A DNA stretch of 64,000 nucleotides, taken from the NCBI GenBank assembly GCA_030068075.1, contig CM057835.1:20733957-20797956 (forward strand), read 5' to 3'. The stretch comes from Paguma larvata. Lineage: Eukaryota > Chordata > Mammalia > Carnivora > Viverridae. Each line of letters opens with the position of its first letter. Positions within the stretch are counted from its first letter, which is position 1. Under the pieces are notes generated by a model that was given only the letters and a program-made list of their open reading frames with translations, was not told the origin of the DNA and searched no databases. A program made the position numbers and the translations under genes. Below are positions 47,161-59,261 of the stretch, piece after piece.

Positions 47161-47743
47161 AGATTGGTCAAGAAAAGCTCAAAGTCACTTCCCATTTATT
47201 CCATTTTATTGTCCTTTAATTCTTGTGTTTTAAGGAGAAAAGTTGTACTTTTCTCTTTTCTTTTTTCATACTTGGATGATCATTTAATCATTCATCATTG
47301 TAGAATTCGGCACTAAGATGCAGTACTTGTCAATAGCAGAAAGAGATAAACTGAGAGATGTTTAGAAAGTGAGGAATGAGTATTCTGTGCCATGGGCACA
47401 TTTATAGATCTAAAGTTCAAAAGTAGTTGGCAAATCGCTGTCATTTTCCAACCTTTACACGTAAAGAAACATGTTCAGGGGCCCAATTTTTAGTGTCTTA
47501 AACTCTGAGGTTCATCTGTGTTTGAAGTAATTACCTGAAAGAGTCTTTCTAATTCATTCCTTCATCTAGTATTAACGTTAAAATATAAGCTAGAAAGGAA
47601 GGAAAATTATTTAACTGGGGTGCTTTACATATCCATAGATATTTATAGTTATTTATAACTCATGTTTGTAGCTAAGTCTTAGCTACTATCTTTTAAATCA
47701 CACTTTTCTACACTGAATTACTTATCTAAAAAGATGTTCATGG
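47161..47743. other. Unclassified intergenic sequence
   Basis: AT-rich with no assignable element. Confidence 0.45.
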
Positions 47744-47967
47744 AAGGGTGCTGGGGTGGCTCAGTCAGTTAAGCGTCCAACTCTTGATTTCGGCTCAAAT
47801 TATGATTTCACAGTCCGGGAGTTCAATCCCTGCATTGGGCTCTGTACTTACAGCACAGAGCTTCTTTGGATTCTCTCTCTCTTTCTCTCTCTCTCTGCCC
47901 CTCTCCCACTCACATGTGTTCTCTTCCTCTCTCTCAAAGTAAATAAATAAACATTTTAAAAATTAAA
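47744..47967 (+). mobile_element. CanSINE, older subfamily
   Basis: Head agggtgctggggtggctcagtcagttaagcgtc, B box gagttcaatccctgc, CT stretch and AAATAAATAAACATT tail. Two overlapping 64-codon frames here are SINE-derived. Confidence 0.94.
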
Positions 47968-48757
47968 AAATGTAAACAGTAAATAAGAAGACATCTATAG
48001 AGAAGATTAACATAAGATGTTGTCCTATATAAGAAATCTTGAGATGTCTTTAGAAAACTTTATTTATTCTAGATCTGATTTCATTATTACTTGAAGAAAT
48101 ATTAATTGATAGCTTTCTTCAATATGTGAAAATTAATATTTCTTTGATGTTTTCTGTACCTCCACAGGTGCAAAGCAGAGTTGAAGATCAAGGAACAGAT
48201 GAGACAATAGCGACTTCAAAAAGAAGAATAGAACAATATATGAGAGCAATAATATATATCATTATATATATATATATATACAATAATAAAAAATAATGAT
48301 ATTGGCTATGGTTTTTCTCAAGATTCAGAACTTCGGAGAAAAAAACTCTTATATCCTTAAGATATTGAAAGGCAATTATAGGTAAGGAAGCTGCAGAAAT
48401 CAAATAGGTTCTTTTGGGGTTATCTAAACACAAAATTTTGGAGTCTAATACATCCTTTGGGATCAAAAGAGTCATTAAGAAACCATTTATCTACAAAAAA
48501 AATATCAGCAAGAAAGCACTGAATCCAGATGGTTATAAAGTTTTTTTTTTTTTTTTAGGAAATATTCAGTGATAAAATATATCCAATTTTAAATGAGAGT
48601 TGCAAATAGGCAGTAAAGCTATTTTATCTTAATTTAATAAACATTTTCTTTCTTCAAACTGAAGCAAAACTCTAAGATATGATTTTCCAAAAGAATTGGC
48701 TTTATAATTTAACATAAATCCAGTAAACTTTATCCCCAAAATAAAAGATTATTATTA
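47968..48757. other. Unclassified intergenic sequence with (TA)n run
   Basis: Holds a TA microsatellite at 48262-48280 and a poly-T run at 48541-48556. No gene or named repeat. Confidence 0.5.
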
Positions 48758-48970
48758 TATTATTATTTTTTAACATTTATTTATTTTTGAGAGATATAGA
48801 GACAGAGTATGAGCAGAGGAAGGGCAGAGAGTGAGACACAGAATCTGAAGTAGGCTCCAGGCTCTGAGCCGTCAGCACAGAGCCCGACACGGGGCCCGAA
48901 CTCACAGACCTTGAGATCATGACCTGAGCCGAAGTCAGACACTTAACCAACTTAGCCACCCAGGTTCCCC
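48758..48970 (-). mobile_element. CanSINE, antisense, young-looking, TSD
   Basis: Antisense near-consensus copy (ggctctgagccgtcagcacagagcccgacacgg). TSD AAAAGATTATTATT at 48743-48756 and 48971-48984. Confidence 0.97.
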
Positions 48971-48984
48971 AAAAGATTATTATT

Positions 48985-49727
48985 TTTTAATACTATAGCA
49001 AAAAAAGAATTGAGAAAGACTCATTTTGCAAAATGAGAGGACTCATTTTGGTCCATCTCCTTTCTCCCTGCATTGAATGAAAGTATATGTCCAAGAATAC
49101 AATAAAATTCATCTCCTTCAGACTTAAAGATGATATGAATAATACTGATGGTTTTGTTGTAATCTGTCTGAATGCACGCAGGTTTGGAAGACAGTACCTT
49201 AGCGATCAAGATATCCTTGCTAAAACTTTCTAGTAATATTATTTTGATAGTTTCTTAAAGCTGTTGACAGTCTATTCTTATAAACTGTTAATTTTACCTA
49301 GGGAAATCTAGTGTACATCTGTTATTTTTGCCACTCAGCATCCACTTCTCATTCCTTCTGATAATGATCCATCGTACCCTCCCCTATTCTCTCTCATTCC
49401 ATGGACTTCAATTGACACACCACCTGGGCTTTGAGGAAGGAGTGAATAAACAATATTAGGAAAAAAGCAAATTCTATCCACTTGACCACAGTGCTTGGTT
49501 CAGGAATGGACCTGTGATCTATATCCCAGCCCGGGCCAAGAAGAGTCAATTATGGAACTATTGGTACAATCTGACAATAAAGATGTGTTTAAAGTTAGTC
49601 TACTCTAAGTCGTTCAGGTATCTAAGCCAATATCCTTTCTTCATTAAAATTTAAGAGTTCATATTGGATTTTCTATCGAGAGATGCAGAGTTCTTGTTGA
49701 TAAATGATACGAGAATAGAATTCAACT
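48985..49727. other. Mostly unclassified; trace of an ancient repeat
   Basis: 49470-49560 ('gaccacagtgcttggttcaggaatggacctgtgatc...cccgggccaagaagagtcaa') echoes the repeat at 46200-46690. The rest is unassigned. Confidence 0.4.
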
Positions 49728-49867
49728 GGGGAGGTTGTTAAATTTACAGATTCTCAGACCTATCCCAGACCAACTGAATCAGTTTCTCTAGAACAGGGGT
49801 CTATGAGTTGTTAGTTTAACAAGAGCTCCAGGTGGATTTTATAATCACCAAAGTTTGTGAACCAGTC
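49728..49867 (+). repeat. MER5A (hAT-Charlie) fragment
   Basis: 'aaatttacagattctcagacctatcccagaccaactgaatcag', 'gtttaacaagagctccaggtggatt' and terminal 'ccaaagtttgtgaaccagt' follow the right part of MER5A. Confidence 0.8.
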
Positions 49868-49924
49868 TCTTAAGGAATTTCTTAGAACTAGCCATTGAAT
49901 ATTTTCAATTTGGTGATAAAAAGC

Positions 49925-50105
49925 ACATACTTTAGAGCTGACAGAAGTATTTAAGACCCAGATTTTCACAAATAGATGACTTATGGCAAGATACATAATT
50001 ACCCTAGTTTCAGTTTTCTCATCAATAAAGTAGCAATAATAGTGTTTCACACATCAGAGTGTTGTTTTGCATAGTATATGAGGGAAAGTATATAAGGTTC
50101 TTATT
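49925..50105 (+). repeat. MIR SINE (sense)
   Basis: 'aagacccagattttcaca', 'atggcaagatacataattaccctagtttcagttttctcatcaataaagtagcaataatag' follow MIR in sense orientation. Confidence 0.82.
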
Positions 50106-51424
50106 ATAGCATGTTATACATATCAGGTTTCTAAATTTCATTAGTGTTTATACTATTATCGAATTTATTATCAGCATAAGTCAAACTTGTGAAACACAGA
50201 AAAATCTCAAATTAAGGAAACTTTGCTATTGAATGTAAATCAGATAGAATTGAACAATGAGCTCTCCCCAACGTTGATAAATATATTATGTTATTTAAAA
50301 AAATATTTGGCTCTTGATTTTATATGGAACTTTATTTTCCACAGTCAATGAAACAACTGATTCAATTCAATTCTTTCATTCATTCCACAGATTCATTCAT
50401 TCATTCATTCAGTCAGTCAGTCAGTTTGACTTCTATGTGCATGGTCATAATAAACAGGCCTTTGGTCTACAAAATACATTTGAGAAGGTAAAAAGTTGGT
50501 TTGAAAGGTATCACCTTTCATAACTTCAGATTCAAAGAGTGTCCCAATTTAATCCAAGATAATCCAGAGGAAGAAGAAATATTGTTTCTTGCTCTGAAGT
50601 CTGGCCTAGGACTCTTCCCTCACAGTTACATAGATAAATGCAAGAAAACTGGGATAAAGTTTTCATTTTATTTTACTATATTACAGGGTAAGCACTATAT
50701 TATCATAACAGCTGGCTACAGAATTCTTTCTATACAGGAAATGGTCTTTAGGGATATAGAACCTTAATTAACTGCTTGGGTTAGGAAGTAAGAGTCTAAA
50801 GTTCTGTCAGCGATAGGCTGAACAACAAAAGACAGTGATAATTCCCTGAAGGAAAGAATAGGAGGGGTTTGTATTTCTTCTCTTGGAAGTAAGAACTAGA
50901 ACAGAACGGAGCAGTGAGACAAGGATGGGAAGGGAAAGAGAGGAGTCTGGGAGATGTGGAAGGACAAGGACTGCATGATTTCTGGGTCGGTGAAACTATC
51001 CTTCTGAGAAAATGACTGAAGAACATTTTTGCATCGGAATGTTTGCGTCTCTACAACTAACGTAAAACCCGCTTCCACTCTTTCTGTTCCTGTCTTTGAC
51101 CCAATCTCCAGTAAAGTCTGCTGCCTATACTTCTATTTTTTGTTTTGTTTTGTTTTTAATGAAAAAAATAATTGCATCAATGAGATAGCCAACAGAGTCT
51201 GGCTGCACACCAACAAATGCCTGAGCTGATATTTCCCACTCCACCCCTCTGGAAGTTCACAGAAACCTTAAGGAAAGCTTTGGACCCTAATTGGGTGTAG
51301 GATTTCTAGTAACATCTTTTGCAGATGCCTCCTCTCACTTATAATTTCAATCTTGAAGGCTGAGTAGGTCACAGTTTTCTGGGTACAAATATTGAAAATT
51401 AATACCACTGGACCTTTGTAAGTT
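50106..51424. other. Unclassified intergenic sequence
   Basis: Contains the tetranucleotide repeat at 50391-50425. Several 60-90-codon frames on both strands overlap without coherence, and none has a recognised domain. Confidence 0.45.
50391..50425. repeat. (ATTC)n/(AGTC)n tetranucleotide repeat
   Basis: ATTC units switch abruptly to AGTC units, a compound microsatellite. Confidence 0.95.
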
Positions 51425-51556
51425 ATAAAATAGCACTTTATAAAAATAAAGTGTTTTTATGTATGGTATCTGATTTGGTGCACATAGGAAATCTGTGAGG
51501 TAAGCAGTTAGATATTATTACGCTTGTGTTATAGATAAAAATAGAGGGAAAAACAA
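51425..51556 (-). repeat. MIR SINE fragment (antisense)
   Basis: 'gatttggtgcacataggaaatctgtgaggtaagcagttagatattatta...gttatagataaaaatag' matches the antisense MIR 3' half. CACTTTAT-AAAA-ATAAAGTG at 51434-51453 is a small perfect hairpin. Confidence 0.6.
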
Positions 51557-51939
51557 ATAAACAAAACCAAACAGAGAAATTAGGCATCTATTCAAAAGCC
51601 CGTGGCCAACAACCCTGAAGTTAATGCTTTTGACTGGAATCTGTCTCATTCCAGATTCATCTTCCCAGTTGCCAAACCTGGAAGGTCCATAATATCCCAC
51701 CATAACTGTGAGCTGATCTTCTGGACAATAGTCAAGGACCCTCATTTAGACCATACTTTTATCTACTTAAACCCAACCTGTCTGTGCAGTAACATTGAAA
51801 CTCTAGACTCCATCTCCTTTTCTCCACCAAGATATCTCCTCTAATCTCTTTTGACTTGGCATTTGTCTTTTCAAAAATTTATTTATTGTATTTTAGACTT
51901 CATGGTCTCTTGTGGACTGGGCTTTACTCAGTCATATCA
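51557..51939. other. Unclassified intergenic sequence
   Basis: Open frames of 75-80 codons on opposite strands (51518-51745 minus, 51602-51844 plus) overlap and have no family signature. No repeat assigned. Confidence 0.45.
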
Positions 51940-52425
51940 TATAGGTTTCCTGTAGCTGCTATAACAAGTTACCACAAAGTTAGTGGCTTAAAACAACGGA
52001 AATGTATTCACCCACAGTTCTACAAACCAAAGTCTGAAATGGCGATTGCAATCAAGGTGTCGGCAGGGATGCACTCCCTCCAGAGCCCCTAGGGGAGAAT
52101 CCATTCTCTACAGCTTCCAGCTTCTAGTGGCTGTTGACATTTCCTGATTTGTGGCTACATCACTGTAACTTCTGCCTCTGTGGTCACATTGCTTCCTCCT
52201 CCTCTGTTTCTGTGTCTAAACTCCTCTGTTTCCTTTATAGGGATACTTGTGATTGCATTTAGAGCCCATCCACAGAAGCCAAGATAATCTCCCCATCTCA
52301 AAATCCTTAAGTTAATTACATTGACAAAGACCCTTTTCCATTCCATACAAAGTAAAAATTTCAGGTTATAGGTGTTAGGATCTGGTGTAGGACCTGGTGT
52401 ATTAGGATGAGTTACCACTGTATCA
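51940..52425 (-). mobile_element. MLT1 (ERVL-MaLR) LTR (antisense)
   Basis: 'ataggtttcctgtagctgctataacaagttaccacaaag', 'ttaaaacaacggaaatgtattc', 'ggtgtcggcagggatgcactccctcc', 'cttaagttaattacattgacaaagaccc' run through an MLT1 in reverse. The left end is sharp and the right end decayed. Confidence 0.85.
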
Positions 52426-52739
52426 GCTTATTATACTCTATCCTCTTGAATAAAAATACTGCATGCCCCTTTGCTTTTGGTTCTGCAGAGTTCCATTTCT
52501 GACTCCAAACCAGGGCAACCTTCACTGTTATGCAACACTCTCTGGAGTGTTTAATAATTGTACCTAGCCTGAAGGTCTTTTTCTGAAATCATACTCCTAT
52601 TCACTCTGAGAATTTATGACACAGATGAATTCAATTTGGAGATTGCTCAGTTTTCTAGAAGAATATTTCTGAGAGATTTTATAATTCATTTTTGAAAGCA
52701 CATAAGATCCAGTGACCCTTCCAATTAGTTCCCATCTTT
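52426..52739. other. Unclassified intergenic sequence
   Basis: No feature recognised. Confidence 0.45.
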
Positions 52740-53720
52740 CTTCTGTTCTTCATAATATAACTTCATCACAGTTATTGTACATGCATTATATTTACTTTAT
52801 ATGTTTCCATTCTATGATCCATTATAATCTGACTTCCACCTCCACCCCTTCACTGAAACTGCTCCTGCTTTAGTCACTGATAACTAGCATGACCATAAAA
52901 AAAAAAACTATCATCCAAATGAGGCTATTTTGAAAGTGAAAGTAGATACTATATTATGGTAACTACCATTCTAGAAACTGACTACATGAGGGCATGTAGT
53001 AGGGCATGGAACATAAACTGGGTTTATCCCAGGAAAAACAGGGCACTTAGTTACCCTTTGTATCATCTTCACATCGACAAATTCGATACACTTTATTTTG
53101 TCTTTGTCTGCTCAGAATCCCACCGAGTTCTGAACAGAGCTGAACCGTTCCTCTGTTTGCAATGCTTTTCCTCTTCTGCCATATAAATGTTTTTTTTTTT
53201 CTAATTTTTCCTTCAAACAGAAAACTCCTGTATTTTTCCCCATTTTTGCCTGTCATTGGCCACCGTTTCTAAGCCTGCTTACCTGGTTGCTCCTTTTCTA
53301 CCAATTATCTAGATTCTAGATTCTTTCAGGGCTTGATTTGGGCTCAACTTTCTCTCTCTGCCATGTATATTCTAAAGCCTTAGATGCCACCGTATATTGG
53401 AAACCTGCATTTATATCTCCAGACAAGACCTTTCTTATGTGTTGCCAGATTCAAATATTCATCTACATTTTGATGTCTCCTCTTGGATATCACACACCTC
53501 TTTAAAAGTTATACTTTAATTTTCTTATATATTTCATACCCAAACTGTTTCTCCCCCAGTCTATTGTATCAGAGAAAAAGTTACCACCAACTTGAAAGTG
53601 TAAACCAGAAACCCACCTCATCCTATCCATTTGTATATGTGCTTATTTGTACCTCTAAAAGACAGTTCAAATGTAACCCGTTCATTTCCATTTCTTCACC
53701 ACAATTGAATCAACTATCAC
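52740..53720 (+). repeat. L2 LINE, ORF2 region to 3' part (sense, broken)
   Basis: 'atctgacttccacctccaccccttcactgaaactgctcc', 'cagggcttgatttgggctcaactttctc', 'tttatatctccagacaagacc' and 'tttgatgtctcctcttggatatcac' keep the order of the L2 ORF downstream of the reverse transcriptase core. Stops and gaps are everywhere. Confidence 0.65.
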
Positions 53721-53803
53721 ACTTTTCCTGCGTTTTTTGTTTTTTTTTTTTCATTTTTGCTACTTGGAATTAATTCTCTACACAATAGCCAGAGTGATTT
53801 TTT

Positions 53804-54019
53804 TTTATTTTTTTTAATGTTTATTTATTTTTGAGAGACATAGAGACAGAGTATGAGCAGGGGAGGGGCACAGAGGGAGAGGGAGATACAGAATCTAAAG
53901 CAGGCTCCAGGCTCTGAGCTTTCAGCACAGAGCCCGACACGGGGCTCGAACTCACAGACCGTGAGATCATGACCTGAGCTGAAGTCGGCCGCTTAACCAA
54001 CTGAGCCACCCAGGTGCCC
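53804..54019 (-). mobile_element. CanSINE, antisense, young-looking, TSD
   Basis: Near-consensus antisense copy (gcccgacacggggctcgaactcacagaccgtgagatcatg). TSD CCAGAGTGATTTTTT at 53789-53803 and 54020-54034. Confidence 0.97.
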
Positions 54020-54052
54020 CCAGAGTGATTTTTTAATGCATGCATGCGCGCT

Positions 54053-54085
<33 letters not shown>
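54053..54085. repeat. (CA)n microsatellite
   Basis: Fifteen CA units just downstream of the CanSINE, preceded by ATGCATGCATGCGCGC. Confidence 0.97.
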
Positions 54086-54086
<1 letters not shown>

Positions 54087-55259
54087 TGTGATATATTTGT
54101 TTTGTAAGTATTAAATTAATAAAATTTCTATTCTCTTTAAATCTTGATGATATGTGGATTCATAACCATTGACCAAATGGTTTCAGGGAAATAAAGATAC
54201 TAATATAATACACAAATAGTAAAGATTTCCAAGATATGACAGAAGGAGAATATTTGCCAGACCTGAGAAGTAAGCAGAAAGTTTCTATTGGACAAAGCAT
54301 ATCAACAGACACAAGTGTGCAAGGAGAAATGAAAATATAATAAGTTAGACTAAGGTGCTTGCACGTCTCTATGGAGTGAAACTCTGGGGGTGAAGAGGCA
54401 AAGGATGATAGAAAATCTAGACAGGTAAGGAATGAGGCCAAAACCAGAGGACTCTGATTTGTTGTGGTCTACAGCATTCTTGGAAAAGAACATCCTAGAA
54501 TGCTGGCCACTACTACAGAGAAAAGTAGTGTCTTGTTGTCCTCAACAGAAAGAGCACTGGCACCACCACCTACGTAGGACAAATAAAGGATCCAGTTATT
54601 CTAGCATGCTCTCAACAGGGCATTTGGGAGATACCTAAGTTGAAAGTTGAGTTTACCTTAGGATTATCAACGGCAAAGGAGAAGTGACTTTTAAATAGAG
54701 GTCGCATAGTAGACTGCCTAGTTGGGGACCAGGTGAAAAACAAGGCTGAGACTCAGGGATTTAATAGTGCTGAAAAAAGAGCTCAGATTGGGCCACATCG
54801 GTGAGGGGATGAGATGGAATAAAGGGTCACTTGCTGTAAGCAGAGAGGATCTATATTTGGTGAAGCATGACATGAGAACATTCGTGCTTCCCCAGAGCCA
54901 TCCTGAGTATTGGCAATGGTAACAAACTTTGGGAAAAGAAACAAAGCTGTAGTGGAGAGTTCGAACTCTGATTTTAGTGACTCTATCCAAAAGGAGTTAA
55001 ATAGAAAGACGCTGCTTTAAATGAAAAGGAAATGACAGATTCCTTTTATTGGAAACATTGAGATATAACTCACTACCCAGTTAAGAATTGGGAATCATGA
55101 GGAAGACAGAAGCCATTATCGATGATAGAGAATGCTACGTAATCCTGCGCATCTGAGGAAGTGCACATATTTAAAAAATCTTGATATACATAAATCAGAC
55201 TTTAACTCTCTTCTTTGTGGCTTCAACTGGCTATTATTTTCTTTCGAATCTAAACTCAG
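54086..55259. other. Unclassified intergenic sequence
   Basis: No element or exon recognised. Frames up to 93 codons lack family features. Confidence 0.45.
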
Positions 55260-55740
55260 TAGTAAGTACTGCAGTGTGTTGCATGATATGGCCGATTCTA
55301 AATCCTTAATCTCTTCATTCAATTTTTTCTCCTGCTCAATGAAATGCAACTGCCCTAACCATCTGTCCAGTCCTTCGATAAGCCAGGCTCTTTTCCCATC
55401 CTGGGACTTTGGCAGTTTTTCCCTCCTTCTGAAATGTTCTATAGTCCCAACATTCACATGGATGGATCGTTAGTATTCTGTGGTTTTAGTTTAAATGTTA
55501 CCTCTATGATGAAGCATTTCCTAAAGATGCAATATCTCCATATTATAATCTTAATGTAGAGCATTCATTAGAATTATTGTACCTGTCTGTTCTTTGTCCC
55601 CACAAGTGAATTATTATCTCCATAAGGACAGCAGTCATATTCATACTGGTCACTGCTGTTTTTCCAGTGTCAGCTCAGTCATTTGTATGTGGTAAATATT
55701 CAACAGACATTTGTGAAAAGAAGAATTAAAACTTCCATAT
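55260..55740 (+). repeat. L2 LINE 3' end (sense)
   Basis: 'tccttctgaaatgttctata', 'agtttaaatgttacctctatgatgaagcatttcctaaaga', 'gtgaattattatctccataaggacagcag' and terminal 'gtatgtggtaaatattcaacagacatttgtgaa' follow the L2 3' region. Two mirror 113-codon frames (55116-55457 minus, 55132-55473 plus) overlap it and are chance. Confidence 0.72.
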
Positions 55741-55984
55741 TCAATGATTCCTTATTATAACAGAATTTAATTAAATATCTTAGATTATCATTGCATAACT
55801 GTGTAATATAAAAGTCACCTTCCATTGACTTTACAAATATACTTCCTACTCTTCTTCACAATCTACATACTTAAAAGAAAATCCTGAGATAATTATTAGT
55901 TTCATTTTTTGTCCTGTAAGTTCTTGCCATTGTATCTTTTTGCTTATATAAATTCTTTGAGCTGAATAGCCCTTTTCAATCTCT

Positions 55985-56285
55985 AAATATTTTAGTCTTA
56001 TTTATTATTTAAAACTCTTCTCACATACCGCCTTTCCTATGAGGCTTCCATCAACCTTAGTTTGATGTTCTGTAGTCTAATGGAATTTTGTCTTTACCTA
56101 TGTAAAGCTACCTGTCTCATCCAAACTATCCTCACATAAGTACATATACATGTCTAGACACTTTTTTCTTATCTGTTAGTGTCTAAATATATAAAATGTA
56201 TGGCTTTATCCTTTGGTTCATTGATTCCCTTAGCATTACATTTTTCATGTGTATAAAGGCACTAAATAAATACTGGATGTATATG
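55985..56285 (+). repeat. L2 LINE 3' end (sense), second copy
   Basis: 'cttctcacataccgcctttcctatgaggcttccatcaacc' and 'gtataaaggcactaaataaatactggatg' are the same L2 landmarks as in the preceding copy. Confidence 0.6.
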
Positions 56286-58045
56286 TTAAGAAAAAGAAAA
56301 CTATTTTACAATAGTACCATGCTTTTGAAAACTTATTTCTACATCTGCATGCATGCTACAAATAATACCTATAAAGTTAGAACTGCTCTCAAACCATAAA
56401 TTTGTTAAATCCCCTCTATATTTTTTAAAATATTAAAATATTCATAAATGACAAAGGGAAAGGTGGAGTACAAAGACAGAAGGAACAGAAGTAGCTTTCA
56501 TTAGGCTTTTGCCAAGGACTAGAAATTATACTAAGGTTTATTTACATTGTCTAATTTAAATTTAAGCCTACGATATCCCTATGAAGTAAATGTGCTACGT
56601 AATTTTTCAAAACATCTGACATAGGGAAGCAACGGGAATAATCCATAACAAATAAGGACTCACATTGACAAAATTAAAATGCTACCATTACTAAGAGTGT
56701 TCCACACCAAAGAACAGTTTTTAGTTGAATAAAAAGAAAAGTAGCTGCGGGAATTCACCACAGATTCAAAGAGTAGTTTAAGAATTAAATCCTTAAGAAA
56801 TATTAAGAAGGTGAAAAATTGTTCTACTAAAGGGTATTTTGTCAAACTTACATAAAGAGTCAGAATAGATATTAGCAAAGACAGGGAAATTAATTTATAA
56901 GAAGAATGTTAATTAAAACCTGAAAGAAATCTGGGGAAAATTACTTCTGTTATTTATTTCAAGAAATCCTTTGAACTGCTAATGAGAACCTTTGGATTAT
57001 CTCAGGAATAATTGCCTTAGTATTTATTGTATCAAATTATGAGTTTCTAAAGTTAAGGTGAAGGAGAGAGCTTAGTTGCAGATGAATGAAAACAAATGTA
57101 GAAACACAGAAATAAGAAATTGATAAAAATATAGGTTAAGCTTAGATTTGTGTAAATCAAAAGTAGGACAAAGCTTCAGTGCTTAAAAAATATCTAAGGT
57201 TCAACAATTACAATGGCGTCTGGAAAGTTACCCCTAACAGTCCATTCCACTTTCCCATTTTTATATATAGGAGTGCAGAAAACAGATGTTTGAAGAAATA
57301 GGAGGAGCGAGAAGGGGAAGAAGAAGACAGAATCTAGAAAGCTTTTTTTTTCCCACTTACTGTAAAGCCAATAAATCATTAAGAAATCATAATGGAAGGC
57401 CCATCCTCACCATGTTGCCAGTGATCTCATGCAAAGGATCTTCAGTTCACAAGTGAAAAGTTTCGGCCAACCAGAAATCCAAGCCAGTATTCACTCTGGC
57501 TGCCTTGAGAAAGCATCAGGCATACAGCAGTTATGTAGTCCTCCCTCTGCTCTCTGCCTCCGCTATATTCATGTATTTAGTGCAAACTGTCAGAGCAGGA
57601 CTGGGCAGAAAGCATAAGAGAGGAGCTAATGAACTTGGGTACATGTCTCATCTCTACAGCATTATAAGTAGAGGTAGTAGTAGAGATAGGAGATGGGACA
57701 TCTGTTTCTTCTTGAGTTTTGCTCATTTTCATGTGTTCTTGTTGGCAGTCTAAGAGCCAGATGGATGGAAAGTAAGACACTGTATCAATCCATCAGAGTT
57801 ATACCAGATGAAAGCCAGTGAGATAGTGGGAGCTTTGCTGGGATCTGTGGAGGACAATTGATTGACCCTGTGTGCCCCCAGGAAGCAGTCTCACCGAACA
57901 CAAGGGGTCATAAAATAGGGTTGTGAGAAATTCACATGGACAGAGCGTTGACACACAATGACCTGAATGGATTTTCCTTCATTTCAGAGTAAATATATAT
58001 CTTAAAAGCACTTAAATCTAAATAAAGATAAGAATAGGTTGAAGT
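56286..58045. other. Unclassified intergenic sequence, 1.8 kb
   Basis: A faint antisense MIR (about 56500-56600: 'gtctaatttaaatttaagcctacgatatccctatgaag') is the only assignable piece. No gene. Confidence 0.45.
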
Positions 58046-58268
58046 GGGGCACCTGGTTGCTGAGTCAGTTAAGTGTCCTACTCTTGATTTTGGCTCAGGT
58101 CTTGATCTCGTGGTTTGTGAGTTTGAGCCCTGCATCAGGCTCTACACTGACAGTTCAGAGCCTGCTTGGGATTATCTCTCTTTCTGCCCCTCCTCAACTC
58201 AAGCAAATATGTGCTCTCTCTCAAAATAAATAAACATTAAAAAATAATACACTAATACACTAAACAGA
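58046..58268 (+). mobile_element. CanSINE, older subfamily, TSD
   Basis: Head ggggcacctggttgctgagtcagttaagtgtcc, B box gtgagtttgagccctgc, older core, tail aaataaataaacattaaaa followed by a TAATACACTAA duplication. TSD AGAATAGGTTGAAGT (58031-58045) and AGAATAGGTGAAGT (58269-58282). Confidence 0.95.
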
Positions 58269-59261
58269 AGAATAGGTGAAGTAATGAGGCATAACAGGCT
58301 TATAGGATAATTCTTTTACAAAAGCAGAAGGTGTTTCTTTCAAAGAAAACTGGCATTTTCCAAGTATATAAAGAAATATCAACTCTATGAAACAGAATTG
58401 GAATCTAATGAAGAAAGAATGGGATGGTATAAAAAGACAACCTGATACAATAAAGGGGATGGGCAAGAAAAGGAAAACCCACAAGGAAATTATGAACCCA
58501 ACTGCAAAATTAATACCATTATTGGAGGAAAGAAAGACAGATTTAGCTTTACCAACATAGAGACGGTATGTGAATGAAACTGAGAGGCTGCGAACAATGT
58601 TTAGGAAAAAAGTAACGCGTGAAAGAAATGAGGAAGTGGAATGATAGGCTGCAGATCAAGAAATACACCTTTAAAACATATCAAACTAAATGAACTGATG
58701 AATAATCAATGAACCGAAGAAAATTTCCAGGTAAGAGAGGCAATGTCCATATTTTGGGATTTGGGGTCTGGGTAGATCTCTCTGATTTTCCACCTTTGGA
58801 CCTATTAAATTCACCTGTATGCATATTAATACAATTTACTATCGACCTAATTATACCATTATAGGGTATTTAATATAGAAACTATCTCCTTCTTCGACCA
58901 CTTCCAAATCTCTCCCGTAACAATATTTGCAATGGAGAGAGTAGTTCATCTCTAAGCCTTCTCCTCTCTAGGTCAGACACCAGTAATCTATTTTACTTTT
59001 CTTCAAATAACCAGTTTTCTATGGAAATAATAATCTGTGACAGCCTTCTCTGGTAGCCCAACATTCTTTTGTTAAGATATGGTTACATCAGTTGAATATG
59101 GCAGTATAAAATGTGTGAGATAAAATAGACTGTGGTAAATATGTTGTTTCTATCTCTTGCACATCAATCTCCTTTACCATCTTGGTGTTAACATATTCAC
59201 ATTTTAGGAATCATAGAATAAATATCAGCATTTATAGATGATAGCTCTGGAATATCTTTAT
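58269..59261. other. Unclassified intergenic sequence
   Basis: No element or gene recognised. Confidence 0.45.

Noticed and set aside
55116..55473. Mirror 113-codon frames on both strands
   Set aside because: They overlap an L2 fragment; simultaneous long frames on both strands reflect base composition.
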